Shown here: positions 1-6,424 of the stretch, one piece after another
Numbering within the stretch: the first letter of the stretch is position 1
Layout: the number at the start of each line of letters is the position of its first letter
Notes under the pieces: generated by a model
Databases searched by the model: none
Seen by the model: only the letters and a program-made list of their open reading frames with translations
Told to the model about the DNA's origin: nothing
Position numbers and translations under genes: made by a program
Assembly (NCBI GenBank): GCA_017420625.1
Contig: JAFOIR010000063.1
Coordinates: 1-24,334, forward strand
DNA from: Bacillota bacterium
GTDB taxonomy: Bacteria; Bacillota_A; Clostridia; Lachnospirales; Bianqueaceae
DNA: 24,334 nt
Reading direction: 5' to 3'

Positions 1-1
1 A

Positions 2-1042
2 GCAGCCAAAGCAACGATCGAAGATACGCATACACAGCTGGAAGCGGACAAGAAAGAACAGGTTGAGCGTCAGGATGAACTGCAGGGCTACCTGGATCAG
101 AAACAGGAGCAGTATGCAAGCCTGAAAGATGACGAACTTGCACTGCAGTTATTGAGAGAACAGCAAAGAGCCGAGCAGGCAGCGATCGAAGAAAGAATTG
201 CTGAAGTGCAGGGCCAGATCGATACATTGGACTACCAGCGTGAGTTAGCCGCAAGAGCTGCACAGGAAGCAGCCGCAAGACGAGCTCAGCGTCAGCAGGA
301 GGAATCCAAGCAGGAAGAGTCCTCCGAAGAATCCTCTGAAGAGTCCTCCGAAGAATCCTCGGAAGAATCTTCGGAAGAATCCTCTGAGGAATCCTCTGAA
401 GAATCATCAGACAATTCGGAAAATGAAGAATCTTCTGACAACGAGGAAAGCTCGGACAATGAAGATGAGTCCAGCGAAGAAAGTTCGGATGAAGATTCCG
501 ATGATTCTGATGATTCAGATGATTCGGACGACTCAGAAGACAGCCGTGATCCGGTCGATCTCCCGGATGATGATTACACGGAAACTTATCATGATGATGA
601 TGCATACCGGTATCTTCCCAACCTGGAAGCCTGGAGTACCTGGCCGGGAATCGGAACCGGTGAGCTTGCGTGGCCCTGCAATTCCACGCTGGCAACGGAT
701 CTGTACGGATATCGCTGGCATCCGATCTACAACGAGGAGCGTTTCCACAATGGTCTGGACCTTGGTGCCAGCTATGGAAGCGGCATCTATGCCTGTGCAA
801 GCGGTACAGTTATTATCTGTGAATACTACGGAGGATACGGCAACCTGGTGGTCATTGATCACGGAGACGGCATGACGACCTGGTATGCACATATGTCGGA
901 ATTTTGCTGTGCTGTCGGGGATTACGTAGAGACCGGAGATCTGATTGGTCTGGTAGGATCGACAGGAGATTCCACTGGCCCGCATCTGCACCTGGAAGTA
1001 CATATCGGCGGTGCATCTTACGACCCGGAGTGGTTCCTGTAA
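2..1042 (+). CDS. M23-family peptidoglycan endopeptidase / EnvC-like murein hydrolase (5' truncated)
   Basis: The reading frame is open to the left edge, so the N-terminus (probably a signal peptide) is missing. What remains has three parts. The first, up to about nt 300, is a Gln/Glu/Lys-rich coiled coil. The second, about nt 302-560, is a linker with eight EESS units and then DDS units. The third is a C-terminal M23 (LytM) domain. The zinc and catalytic residues are intact: the HNGLD motif has its His at 746-748 and Asp at 758-760, YAHMS has its His at 890-892, and the HLH motif spans 983-991. Family knowledge: coiled coil plus M23 is the layout of EnvC/NlpD/PcsB-like proteins, which cleave peptide crosslinks in peptidoglycan or activate amidases outside the membrane. 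The intact zinc site favours an active enzyme over a pure activator. A terminator follows the stop codon by about 20 bp. Confidence 0.88.
   Translation, partial: AAKATIEDTHTQLEADKKEQVERQDELQGYLDQKQEQYASLKDDELALQLLREQQRAEQAAIEERIAEVQGQIDTLDYQRELAARAAQEAAARRAQRQQEESKQEESSEESSEESSEESSEESSEESSEESSEESSDNSENEESSDNEESSDNEDESSEESSDEDSDDSDDSDDSDDSEDSRDPVDLPDDDYTETYHDDDAYRYLPNLEAWSTWPGIGTGELAWPCNSTLATDLYGYRWHPIYNEERFHNGLDLGASYGSGIYACASGTVIICEYYGGYGNLVVIDHGDGMTTWYAHMSEFCCAVGDYVETGDLIGLVGSTGDSTGPHLHLEVHIGGASYDPEWFL
302..535 (+). repeat. Ser/Glu and Ser/Asp low-complexity repeat in the M23 protein linker
   Basis: Eight consecutive 12-bp units, each coding Glu-Glu-Ser-Ser, occupy 314-409. A mixed Asn/Asp/Glu/Ser stretch follows, then four Asp-Asp-Ser units at 500-535. 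The units differ at synonymous positions (gaa/gag, tcc/tct/tcg/tca), so the repeat is kept at the protein level and is not a fresh DNA expansion. It is probably a disordered, highly acidic spacer between coiled coil and peptidase domain. Confidence 0.85.
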
Positions 1043-1064
1043 ATAATATGATGGAAACAGAATA

Positions 1065-1096
1065 GAAGGTGGTGACAGTTCACCACCTTTTTCTTT
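1065..1096 (+). terminator. Rho-independent terminator between the M23 gene and birA
   Basis: The arm 1065-1075 pairs with 1080-1090 (about 10 Watson-Crick pairs, GGTGGTGA against TCACCACC at the core), with loop CAGT and a T-rich tail through 1096. It ends only 16 bp before the birA start codon. Confidence 0.85.
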
Positions 1097-1112
1097 CAGT
1101 CAGGATAACAAA

Positions 1113-1925
1113 ATGGAAAAAGAACGGATCATAGAAGATCTGAACAGTTGTTGGAACATTGAGACTTTTCAGGAAGTCACTTCGACGAACGACATTCTGA
1201 AACAGCGTGCTCCAAAAGGTCTGGCGGATCGGACAGTACTCATTGCTGAAAGGCAGACAAAAGGAAAAGGACGGATGGGCAGATCCTTTTATTCTCCGGA
1301 AGAGAACGGGATCTATATGAGTTTCCTGCTGCGTCCTCAAATTCCGCCGGATCAGGCCCTGCTCTTAACGAGTGCAGCTGCTGTTGCAGCTGCCAGAGCG
1401 ATCGATGATGTCGGCGGCGGGCCAGCTCTGATCAAGTGGGTCAACGACATCTACTGCAGGGGCAGGAAAGTTGTCGGCATTCTGACCGAAGCTGGTTTTT
1501 CCAAAGACGATGCTTCCCAAGGACTTGATTATGCTGTCGTAGGAATCGGAATCAACGTATGGGAAGCAGAAGAAGGTTTTCCGGTAGAGATCCGGGACAT
1601 TGCAGGTGCTGTTTTCCCTTGGGAGAAACGGCCGGATCGGAGAGAAGAAAGAGACCGACTGAAGGCGCAGATCATTGTAAGGCTGCTGGATTATTTTGAT
1701 GCGATCTACAAACAGCTGCCGGAAAAACAGTTTATGGAGATTTACAGGGAAAAATCCCTGCTGATCGGAAAAAACGTGATGGTTATGTCAAGTACCCATC
1801 AGAAAATGGAATCTGACCCGGTTCACGTGATCGGGGTCGGAGACAACGCGGAACTGATCGTACAGGATCAGGAAGGGAAAGTGACCCGGCTCTTCTCGGG
1901 AGAAGTGTCCGTCAGAGAAATATAA
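1113..1925 (+). CDS. birA: Biotin--[acetyl-CoA-carboxylase] ligase (class I, no HTH domain)
   Basis: Activates biotin as biotinyl-5'-AMP and transfers it to the acceptor lysine of biotin carboxyl carrier proteins in the cytoplasm. The 270-residue protein starts directly with the catalytic domain: TSTND at about 23-27, the biotinyl-AMP loop GKGRMGR at 51-57, and KWVNDI at 108-113. The conserved lysine K119 of RKVVGILTE is the equivalent of E. coli BirA K183, and VVGIGINV follows. A C-terminal SH3-like segment (about 220-270) contains LFSGEVS. The N-terminal winged helix of repressor-type BirA is absent, so it should not regulate biotin genes by DNA binding. The ATG has a weak AGGA upstream (1102-1105). 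No promoter is visible between the terminator and the start. The hydrolase gene begins 37 bp downstream and may be cotranscribed. Confidence 0.93.
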   Translation: MEKERIIEDLNSCWNIETFQEVTSTNDILKQRAPKGLADRTVLIAERQTKGKGRMGRSFYSPEENGIYMSFLLRPQIPPDQALLLTSAAAVAAARAIDDVGGGPALIKWVNDIYCRGRKVVGILTEAGFSKDDASQGLDYAVVGIGINVWEAEEGFPVEIRDIAGAVFPWEKRPDRREERDRLKAQIIVRLLDYFDAIYKQLPEKQFMEIYREKSLLIGKNVMVMSSTHQKMESDPVHVIGVGDNAELIVQDQEGKVTRLFSGEVSVREI

Positions 1926-1962
1926 ACTCCTTGCAGAATACAAGGAAAGAAAGGAAAGCAAC

Positions 1963-2949
1963 ATGGCAGAGTATGTGATTGAAAAGACAGATGAAAAGTT
2001 TGTGCAGAAAGAACTGAAACTGATATCCGGCTATGACAAGCTGCAGCTTTCTGCCATAGCGGTGGAGCCTGCGAAAGCCTGGTATCCACAGGCCAAGGGT
2101 GTTGTCGTTCTGGTTCATGGCATGGCGGAACATAAGGAACGCTATATTCCGTTCATGAAATACCTGGCAGAAAACGGTTACATCAGTCTGATCCATGACC
2201 ATCGCGGACATGGAGCGAGTGTGCGCTCGGAAGACGATCTGGGTTTTCTGTACAAAAAAGGTGAAGACGGGATCGTGCTGGACGTTGTGCAGATGGTACA
2301 GTACGCAAAAGCCAAGTATCACCTTCCTGTTCATCTGTTCGGACACAGCATGGGCTCACTGATCGTAAGACTTTTCATCCAGAAGCATGATACCGAAATT
2401 GATTCTCTGACGATCAGCGGTTGTGTTGGACCGAATGGGGCAGCGGGGATCGGCGGTAAACTGGCAACCATGATCGGGAAATTCAAAGGAGATCATTATC
2501 GCAGTGCTTTCCTGAACAATATGGCTTTTGGTGCCTATAACAAGAATATTCCGGATGCCAAATCCGTATTCGCCTGGCTGTCGGTCAATGAAGACAACGT
2601 CAAAACTTATGAAGAAGATCCGCTGTGTGGCTATTGCTTCACAGCCAACGGCTTTGAGGCATTGATGAAAATGGTGAAAGGCTGTTATGATGCGGGACGA
2701 TATCAGGCCAAAAACATCAATTTGCCGATCCTGTTCGTTTCCGGTAAGGATGATCCCTGTTATGGCGGAGAAAAGGGCTGGAACAGTGCGATCGACTTTA
2801 TCAAAAAACTGGGATATGTTGACGTAGAAGGTCATCTGCTGGACGGCATGCGTCATGAGATTCTCAACGAAACGGATCACGAGAAGGTATATGAGATGAT
2901 CCTGGCGAATATTGAGAAGGCATATAGGATCAAAGAACGGGAGAAATAA
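1963..2949 (+). CDS. Alpha/beta hydrolase, monoacylglycerol lipase / lysophospholipase type
   Basis: A 328-residue protein of the serine hydrolase family often annotated lysophospholipase (Hydrolase_4). Visible motifs are the oxyanion-hole region VLVHGMAEHKERY (about 49-61), the family signature HDHRGHG, and the nucleophile elbow GHSMGS with Ser129. The acid residue lies in GKDDP (Asp263 or Asp264) and the catalytic His298 in GMRHEI. No signal peptide or membrane segment is seen, so it is probably cytoplasmic. The family hydrolyses monoglycerides, lysophospholipids or other small esters; the actual substrate cannot be read from sequence. The start is supported by AAGGAAA at 1951-1957. It sits 37 bp after birA with no terminator between, so cotranscription is likely. 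It converges on the PHP gene across a large shared hairpin. Confidence 0.85.
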   Translation: MAEYVIEKTDEKFVQKELKLISGYDKLQLSAIAVEPAKAWYPQAKGVVVLVHGMAEHKERYIPFMKYLAENGYISLIHDHRGHGASVRSEDDLGFLYKKGEDGIVLDVVQMVQYAKAKYHLPVHLFGHSMGSLIVRLFIQKHDTEIDSLTISGCVGPNGAAGIGGKLATMIGKFKGDHYRSAFLNNMAFGAYNKNIPDAKSVFAWLSVNEDNVKTYEEDPLCGYCFTANGFEALMKMVKGCYDAGRYQAKNINLPILFVSGKDDPCYGGEKGWNSAIDFIKKLGYVDVEGHLLDGMRHEILNETDHEKVYEMILANIEKAYRIKEREK

Positions 2950-2955
2950 AGCACG

Positions 2956-3031
2956 AAAAAGCCTTTATGCGCTTTGCTGTTTCGGAATGATCCGCGAATC
3001 TGCAGCAGAACGCATAAAGGCTTATATTTTT
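2956..3031. terminator. Large bidirectional terminator hairpin between convergent genes
   Basis: A perfect 13-bp outer stem pairs 2959-2971 with 3011-3023. Inside the 39-nt loop, TGCTG (2975-2979) pairs with CAGCA (3003-3007) and CGGA (2983-2986) with TCCG (2991-2994) around an ATGA loop, giving one long composite hairpin. T runs follow on both strands: 3027-3031 on +, and the complement of A2956-A2960 on -. It can therefore stop both the hydrolase and the PHP transcripts. Confidence 0.85.
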
Positions 3032-3044
3032 AAAATTGATCCGG

Positions 3045-3878
3045 TTACTTGAGGGATACTTCCTGGAGCAGGTTCTCAGGACCCAATTCCAGAACAGACT
3101 GGAAACCGATTTCCCTTAGAAGCTGTTCGGTCTCATCAAACTGACAGGTTATGTTGGAAGCCTGATGGCAATCTGAGGAAAGAATGATGGGATATCTGCA
3201 CTGACAGATCTCCTTAAGAAGAGGAATATCGGGATATGGAACCTTTCGGTATCCCCTGGTGATCGCGCCGACATTAACTTCGATAATGGATCCGGTTTCC
3301 ATGATACTGTGAAGGGCATCCTTTGCGATTTTGAGATACGTCGGGTCATTGGGATCGATGAGACGGAGTGTGTCATTGAATTTCAGCAGAAGATCGAAAT
3401 GGCCGACGATCAAAGGTCTGACTTCATGGATCAGCCGGACAAGATCCTGATAGTATTGACGAGCATAAAAAGCAGGATCTGAGTGAAACGCTTCTTTCAG
3501 CATGCGGGAAGAGGCTTCGGGATTCCAATCATAGCTGTATAACAGGCCTGTACCAGGATCCCGGTAGACGTGAACACTGCCGATCAGATATTCATAGGGA
3601 GAAAGATCGACATGCCCCACGGAATACAGATCCAGTTCCAGACCCAGTCGGATCCGGATCCGATCTTCATACTGTTTCCGAAGGCGATTTACTTCATTTA
3701 TATAAGAAGAAACATTTTCTTTGGTCAGACACCAGTCGTTCGGGAAAGGCAGTTCAGAGTGGGAAGAAAAACCCAAAGTATGAAAACCGTGATCGATGGC
3801 AGAAAAAACCATTTCCTCGGCTGTTGATTGGCCGTCACAGAACTGAGTGTGAGTGTGAGGATTTGAACGGATCAGCAA
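3045..3878 (-). CDS. PHP-domain phosphoesterase, histidinol-phosphatase (HisJ) family
   Basis: A 277-residue metal-dependent phosphatase of the PHP superfamily. Metal-binding motifs visible in order: HTHTQFCDG near the N-terminus (His8, His10), SSHSELPF, GLELDL, SVHVY, GHFDLLLKF and SSDCHQ near the C-terminus. HisJ-type members dephosphorylate L-histidinol phosphate, but there are no his genes nearby, so the substrate is uncertain. I place the start at TTG 3878. It has AGGAG at 3890-3886 with a 7-nt spacer. A good promoter (TTGCAA, 18 bp, TATAAT) has its -10 box at 3911-3906, inside any longer reading frame. An upstream ATG at 3917 would lie before the predicted transcription start. Transcribed divergently from the sugar kinase gene. 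Confidence 0.85.
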   Translation of the reverse strand: MLIRSNPHTHTQFCDGQSTAEEMVFSAIDHGFHTLGFSSHSELPFPNDWCLTKENVSSYINEVNRLRKQYEDRIRIRLGLELDLYSVGHVDLSPYEYLIGSVHVYRDPGTGLLYSYDWNPEASSRMLKEAFHSDPAFYARQYYQDLVRLIHEVRPLIVGHFDLLLKFNDTLRLIDPNDPTYLKIAKDALHSIMETGSIIEVNVGAITRGYRKVPYPDIPLLKEICQCRYPIILSSDCHQASNITCQFDETEQLLREIGFQSVLELGPENLLQEVSLK

Positions 3879-3885
3879 AACGTGT

Positions 3886-3892
3886 CTCCTTT
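3886..3892 (-). promoter_or_regulatory. Shine-Dalgarno deciding the TTG start of the PHP gene
   Basis: On the - strand the sequence reads AAGGAG followed by 7 nt and TTG. The mRNA from the adjacent promoter would begin only about 10-15 nt upstream, so this is the only credible ribosome binding site in the leader. Confidence 0.7.
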
Positions 3893-3905
3893 CAGGTTTT
3901 TTCTG

Positions 3906-3935
3906 ATTATAGGCCATTCCGGCTCCCTTTTGCAA
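3906..3935 (-). promoter_or_regulatory. Sigma-70/SigA-type promoter for the PHP phosphatase gene
   Basis: Read on the - strand: -35 TTGCAA (3935-3930), 18-bp spacer, -10 TATAAT (3911-3906). The -10 is a perfect consensus. It lies back-to-back with the kinase promoter. Confidence 0.65.
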
Positions 3936-3938
3936 GAC

Positions 3939-3967
3939 TTGTCAAGGAGCTTTATTCATGTTATAAT
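3939..3967 (+). promoter_or_regulatory. Strong SigA-type promoter with extended -10 for the sugar kinase gene
   Basis: -35 TTGTCA at 3939-3944, 17-bp spacer, -10 TATAAT at 3962-3967 preceded by TG at 3959-3960 (extended -10). Predicted transcription start is about 3974, just before the ribosome binding site at 3994-4000. Confidence 0.8.
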
Positions 3968-4005
3968 GGCAGAAATCCCATAAAATGGATAATGAGGTGA
4001 GAGAA

Positions 4006-5112
4006 ATGGATTATTCCAAAATTGTCAGTGCTTTTGGTATTCCCGGTACTTTTGTATCCGCAACGCCATTTGGTTCTGGCCATATCAATGATACCCTGAA
4101 AGTCGTGATGGATACGCCGGAAGGGGAAGTTGACTATATTCTTCAGAAACTGAACACCAATGTTTTCCCGGATCCGGATATCCTGAGTGAAAATGCTTTC
4201 AAAGTCGTTGAATATCTGAAGGGGATTATCGAAGCACGCGGTGGTGATGTTACCCGTGAAACGCTTCATTTCTATCCCACGGCAGATGGAAAGCTGTACT
4301 ACAAAGACAGTGAAGGCGGATGCTGGAGACTGGAAGATATCATCAAGAATACACGTTCCTATGACCTTTGCACATCTCCTGAACAGTTCGAGTCAACTGG
4401 TTTTGCCTTTGGTTCTTTCATGGCAGATCTGGCTGGCTTCCCGGCTGATGAACTGGGTGAAGTCATCAAGAACTTCCACAATACTCGTGTGAGATTCGAA
4501 ACATTTACGAAAGAAGTCGTAGCCAATCGTTCCGGACGGGCAGATACCTGCCAGGAGGAGATCGCTTTCGCGCTGGCAAGAAAAGAACTGGCAGAAACGC
4601 TGGTGAAGCAGCTTGATACCGGAGATCTTCCGCTGCGTGTTACTCACAACGATACGAAGATCAATAATATCCTGATGGATGAAAAAACAGATGAACCGGT
4701 TTGCATCATTGATCTGGATACCGTCATGCCGGGTGCCTGCGCCTACGATTTCGGCGACAGCATTCGGTTTGGCGCATCCAGTGCAGAAGAGGATGAAAAG
4801 GACCTTTCCAAAGTATTTATGCGGCTCGACCTGTTTGAAGCTTTCACAAGAGGCTACATGAGAGCTGTCGGAAAAACACTGACGGAAAATGAAGCAAAGT
4901 CACTGGCGATCGGAAGTGCCGTCATCACATTCGAAACCGGTATCCGTTTCCTTGGCGACTATCTGAATGGTGACGTATATTTCAAAACTGCCTATCCTGA
5001 GCACAATCTGGTACGCGCCAGAACTCAGTTTAAGCTGGTAGCCGATATGGAGCAGAAACTTCCCGAGATGAACAGGATCGTGGAGAAGTATTATCGTCAG
5101 GCTCAGGCATAA
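4006..5112 (+). CDS. APH-family sugar kinase, N-acetylhexosamine 1-kinase (NahK)-like
   Basis: A 368-residue protein with an aminoglycoside phosphotransferase/choline kinase fold. The N-terminal lobe carries GHINDT and YILQKLNTNVF, which resemble the bifidobacterial NahK group. The catalytic loop is THNDTKINNI (Asp216, Asn221) and the metal-binding segment is IIDLDTVMPG (Asp236, Asp238). NahK uses ATP to make GlcNAc-1-phosphate or GalNAc-1-phosphate in mucin/chitobiose sugar salvage; that role here is inference, and another small hydroxylated substrate is possible. ATG 4006 is chosen over ATG 3985 because GAGGTGA lies 5 nt upstream (3994-4000), whereas 3985 has no ribosome binding site and would leave an 11-nt leader. 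It stands alone, apart from transporter or hexosaminidase genes. Confidence 0.75.
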   Translation: MDYSKIVSAFGIPGTFVSATPFGSGHINDTLKVVMDTPEGEVDYILQKLNTNVFPDPDILSENAFKVVEYLKGIIEARGGDVTRETLHFYPTADGKLYYKDSEGGCWRLEDIIKNTRSYDLCTSPEQFESTGFAFGSFMADLAGFPADELGEVIKNFHNTRVRFETFTKEVVANRSGRADTCQEEIAFALARKELAETLVKQLDTGDLPLRVTHNDTKINNILMDEKTDEPVCIIDLDTVMPGACAYDFGDSIRFGASSAEEDEKDLSKVFMRLDLFEAFTRGYMRAVGKTLTENEAKSLAIGSAVITFETGIRFLGDYLNGDVYFKTAYPEHNLVRARTQFKLVADMEQKLPEMNRIVEKYYRQAQA

Positions 5113-5130
5113 CAAAAACGATTGAAAAAA

Positions 5131-5170
5131 GCCGCCAAAAGGCGGAAGAGCCGCCGTGGGCGGCTCTTTC
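5131..5170 (+). terminator. Double hairpin / terminator-like element before cca
   Basis: Two adjacent hairpins are seen: CCGCC-AAAA-GGCGG (5132-5145), then a 10-bp stem 5146-5155 with 5159-5168 around loop GTG, with only a short T run (TTT at 5167-5169). The four arms alternate CCGCC/GGCGG/CCGCC/GGCGG, so an alternative pairing of arm 2 with arm 3 is possible. The weak T tract makes termination efficiency uncertain. The cca start codon is 18 bp downstream. Confidence 0.6.
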
Positions 5171-5187
5171 AGATTATTAGGTGAAAA

Positions 5188-6393
5188 ATGGAATTAGACA
5201 AAGGAGCAAGGGAAATTATCCGGACACTGGAGGATGCTGGGTTTTCGGCTTATGCAGTCGGCGGTTGTGTGCGGGATTATCTGCTTGGACAGATCCCCAA
5301 GGACATAGATATCACGACTTCAGCCACACCGGAAATGGTCAAGGAACTGTTCCCGAAAACCTTTGATACAGGCATCGAACATGGGACAGTGACGGTTCTT
5401 TGGTATGGAACAGGATATGAGGTGACGACATTCCGGACGGAAGGAAAGTATTCTGACCACAGACGACCTGACCATGTAGAATTTTCCCGTTCTCTGGAAG
5501 AGGATCTGTCCAGAAGGGATTTTACCATCAATGCGATGGCCTATCATCCTTCCAAAGGACTGATCGATCTTTTCCATGGCAAGGAAGATCTTGAAAAGGG
5601 AATCATCCGATGTGTGGGAAAAGCCTCCGAACGATTCGAAGAAGATGCTCTTCGGATGCTGCGGGCTATCCGATTTGCCGCTCGTTTTGGGTTCCGGATC
5701 GAAGAGGAGACGGTTCAGGCAGCCGTTCAAAGGGCTTCCACGATTTCTTTTGTCAGCCGGGAAAGAATCTGGGATGAGATCCGTAAGACGTTGATCTCAG
5801 ATCACCCGGACTATCTGTCTCTTCTGTTTGACTGGGGGTTGGGCAGCTATATCAGTCCGATGCTGAGCAATCGGGAACCGGCTGATCATCAGGCTCCGAA
5901 AAGATGCGATGCGAATACCTCCCTTCGTACAGCAGCATGGCTTTATGGCTATGGAGATAAAGCGGTTTATCGGTTTCTTCGCGAAATGAAGACCGATCTG
6001 GATACGATCCGAAGTGTTGATCTCCTGGTTCAGCATCTGTATGATCCCCTTCCTTCCGGTGAGGATGAGGAGGCGAAAATGCGTGAAATGATGCATCAGA
6101 TCGGCCGGGAACCCTTGAGAGAGCTTCTCAAGCTGAAAAAAGCTGTATTACTGGTTGGAGAAGAAGAGTTTCTAAAAGCCGAAAGTCTCCTGGAAAAGCA
6201 GTGGAACCAGCCTGTCACACTGAAGGAACTTGCACTTACCGGGCGTGATCTGATTGCAGCAGGTGATATACCCGGGCCGGGACTTGGGGCTCATCTCGAG
6301 GCGCTTTTACAAGAAGTGATCAGGGATCCGGATAAAAACAAAAAAGAAACCCTGATTGCACTTTTCAGGAACCACTGGTATAATAAAGAATGA
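5188..6393 (+). CDS. cca: CCA-adding enzyme (tRNA nucleotidyltransferase, class II)
   Basis: Adds or repairs the 3'-terminal CCA of tRNAs. The 401-residue protein shows the class II nucleotidyltransferase head: VGGCVRDYLLG at about 24-34, the metal-binding pair Asp39/Asp41 (DID), and RRDFTINAMA at about 109-118. The segment ERFEEDALRMLRAIRFAARFGF corresponds to the conserved motif at the head/neck junction. The C-terminal half is all helical, as in Bacillus-type enzymes, with no HD phosphohydrolase motif. AGGTG stands 4-5 nt before the ATG. No promoter is visible between the preceding double hairpin and the start. The last 40 bp contain the promoter for the next gene. Confidence 0.93.
   Translation: MELDKGAREIIRTLEDAGFSAYAVGGCVRDYLLGQIPKDIDITTSATPEMVKELFPKTFDTGIEHGTVTVLWYGTGYEVTTFRTEGKYSDHRRPDHVEFSRSLEEDLSRRDFTINAMAYHPSKGLIDLFHGKEDLEKGIIRCVGKASERFEEDALRMLRAIRFAARFGFRIEEETVQAAVQRASTISFVSRERIWDEIRKTLISDHPDYLSLLFDWGLGSYISPMLSNREPADHQAPKRCDANTSLRTAAWLYGYGDKAVYRFLREMKTDLDTIRSVDLLVQHLYDPLPSGEDEEAKMREMMHQIGREPLRELLKLKKAVLLVGEEEFLKAESLLEKQWNQPVTLKELALTGRDLIAAGDIPGPGLGAHLEALLQEVIRDPDKNKKETLIALFRNHWYNKE
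6356..6384 (+). promoter_or_regulatory. SigA-type promoter inside the 3' end of cca
   Basis: -35 TTGCAC at 6356-6361, 17-bp spacer, -10 TATAAT at 6379-6384. The predicted transcription start is near 6391, at the cca stop codon. It supports the ATG at 6425 as start of the next gene. Confidence 0.75.
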
Positions 6394-6424
6394 GATAGAA
6401 TTAGAACTTAGCGGGGGAATCCAT

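Noticed and set aside
300..540. CRISPR-like or tandem-repeat array at the left edge
   Set aside because: The repeats are contiguous 12-bp and 9-bp coding units without unique spacers, in frame with the M23 gene.
423..875. Alternative-frame open frame of 150 codons within the M23 gene
   Set aside because: It overlaps the low-complexity linker and the conserved peptidase domain in another frame; its product is Met/Ile/Arg-rich with no domain.
2956..3031. Integron attC-like site
   Set aside because: The long palindrome lacks the RYYYAAC/GTTRRRY core sites and no integrase or cassette is present.
3906..3945. A perfect TTGACA on the - strand at 3945-3940 as -35 for the PHP promoter
   Set aside because: Its spacing to TATAAT would be 28 bp, too long; TTGCAA at 3935-3930 with 18 bp fits.
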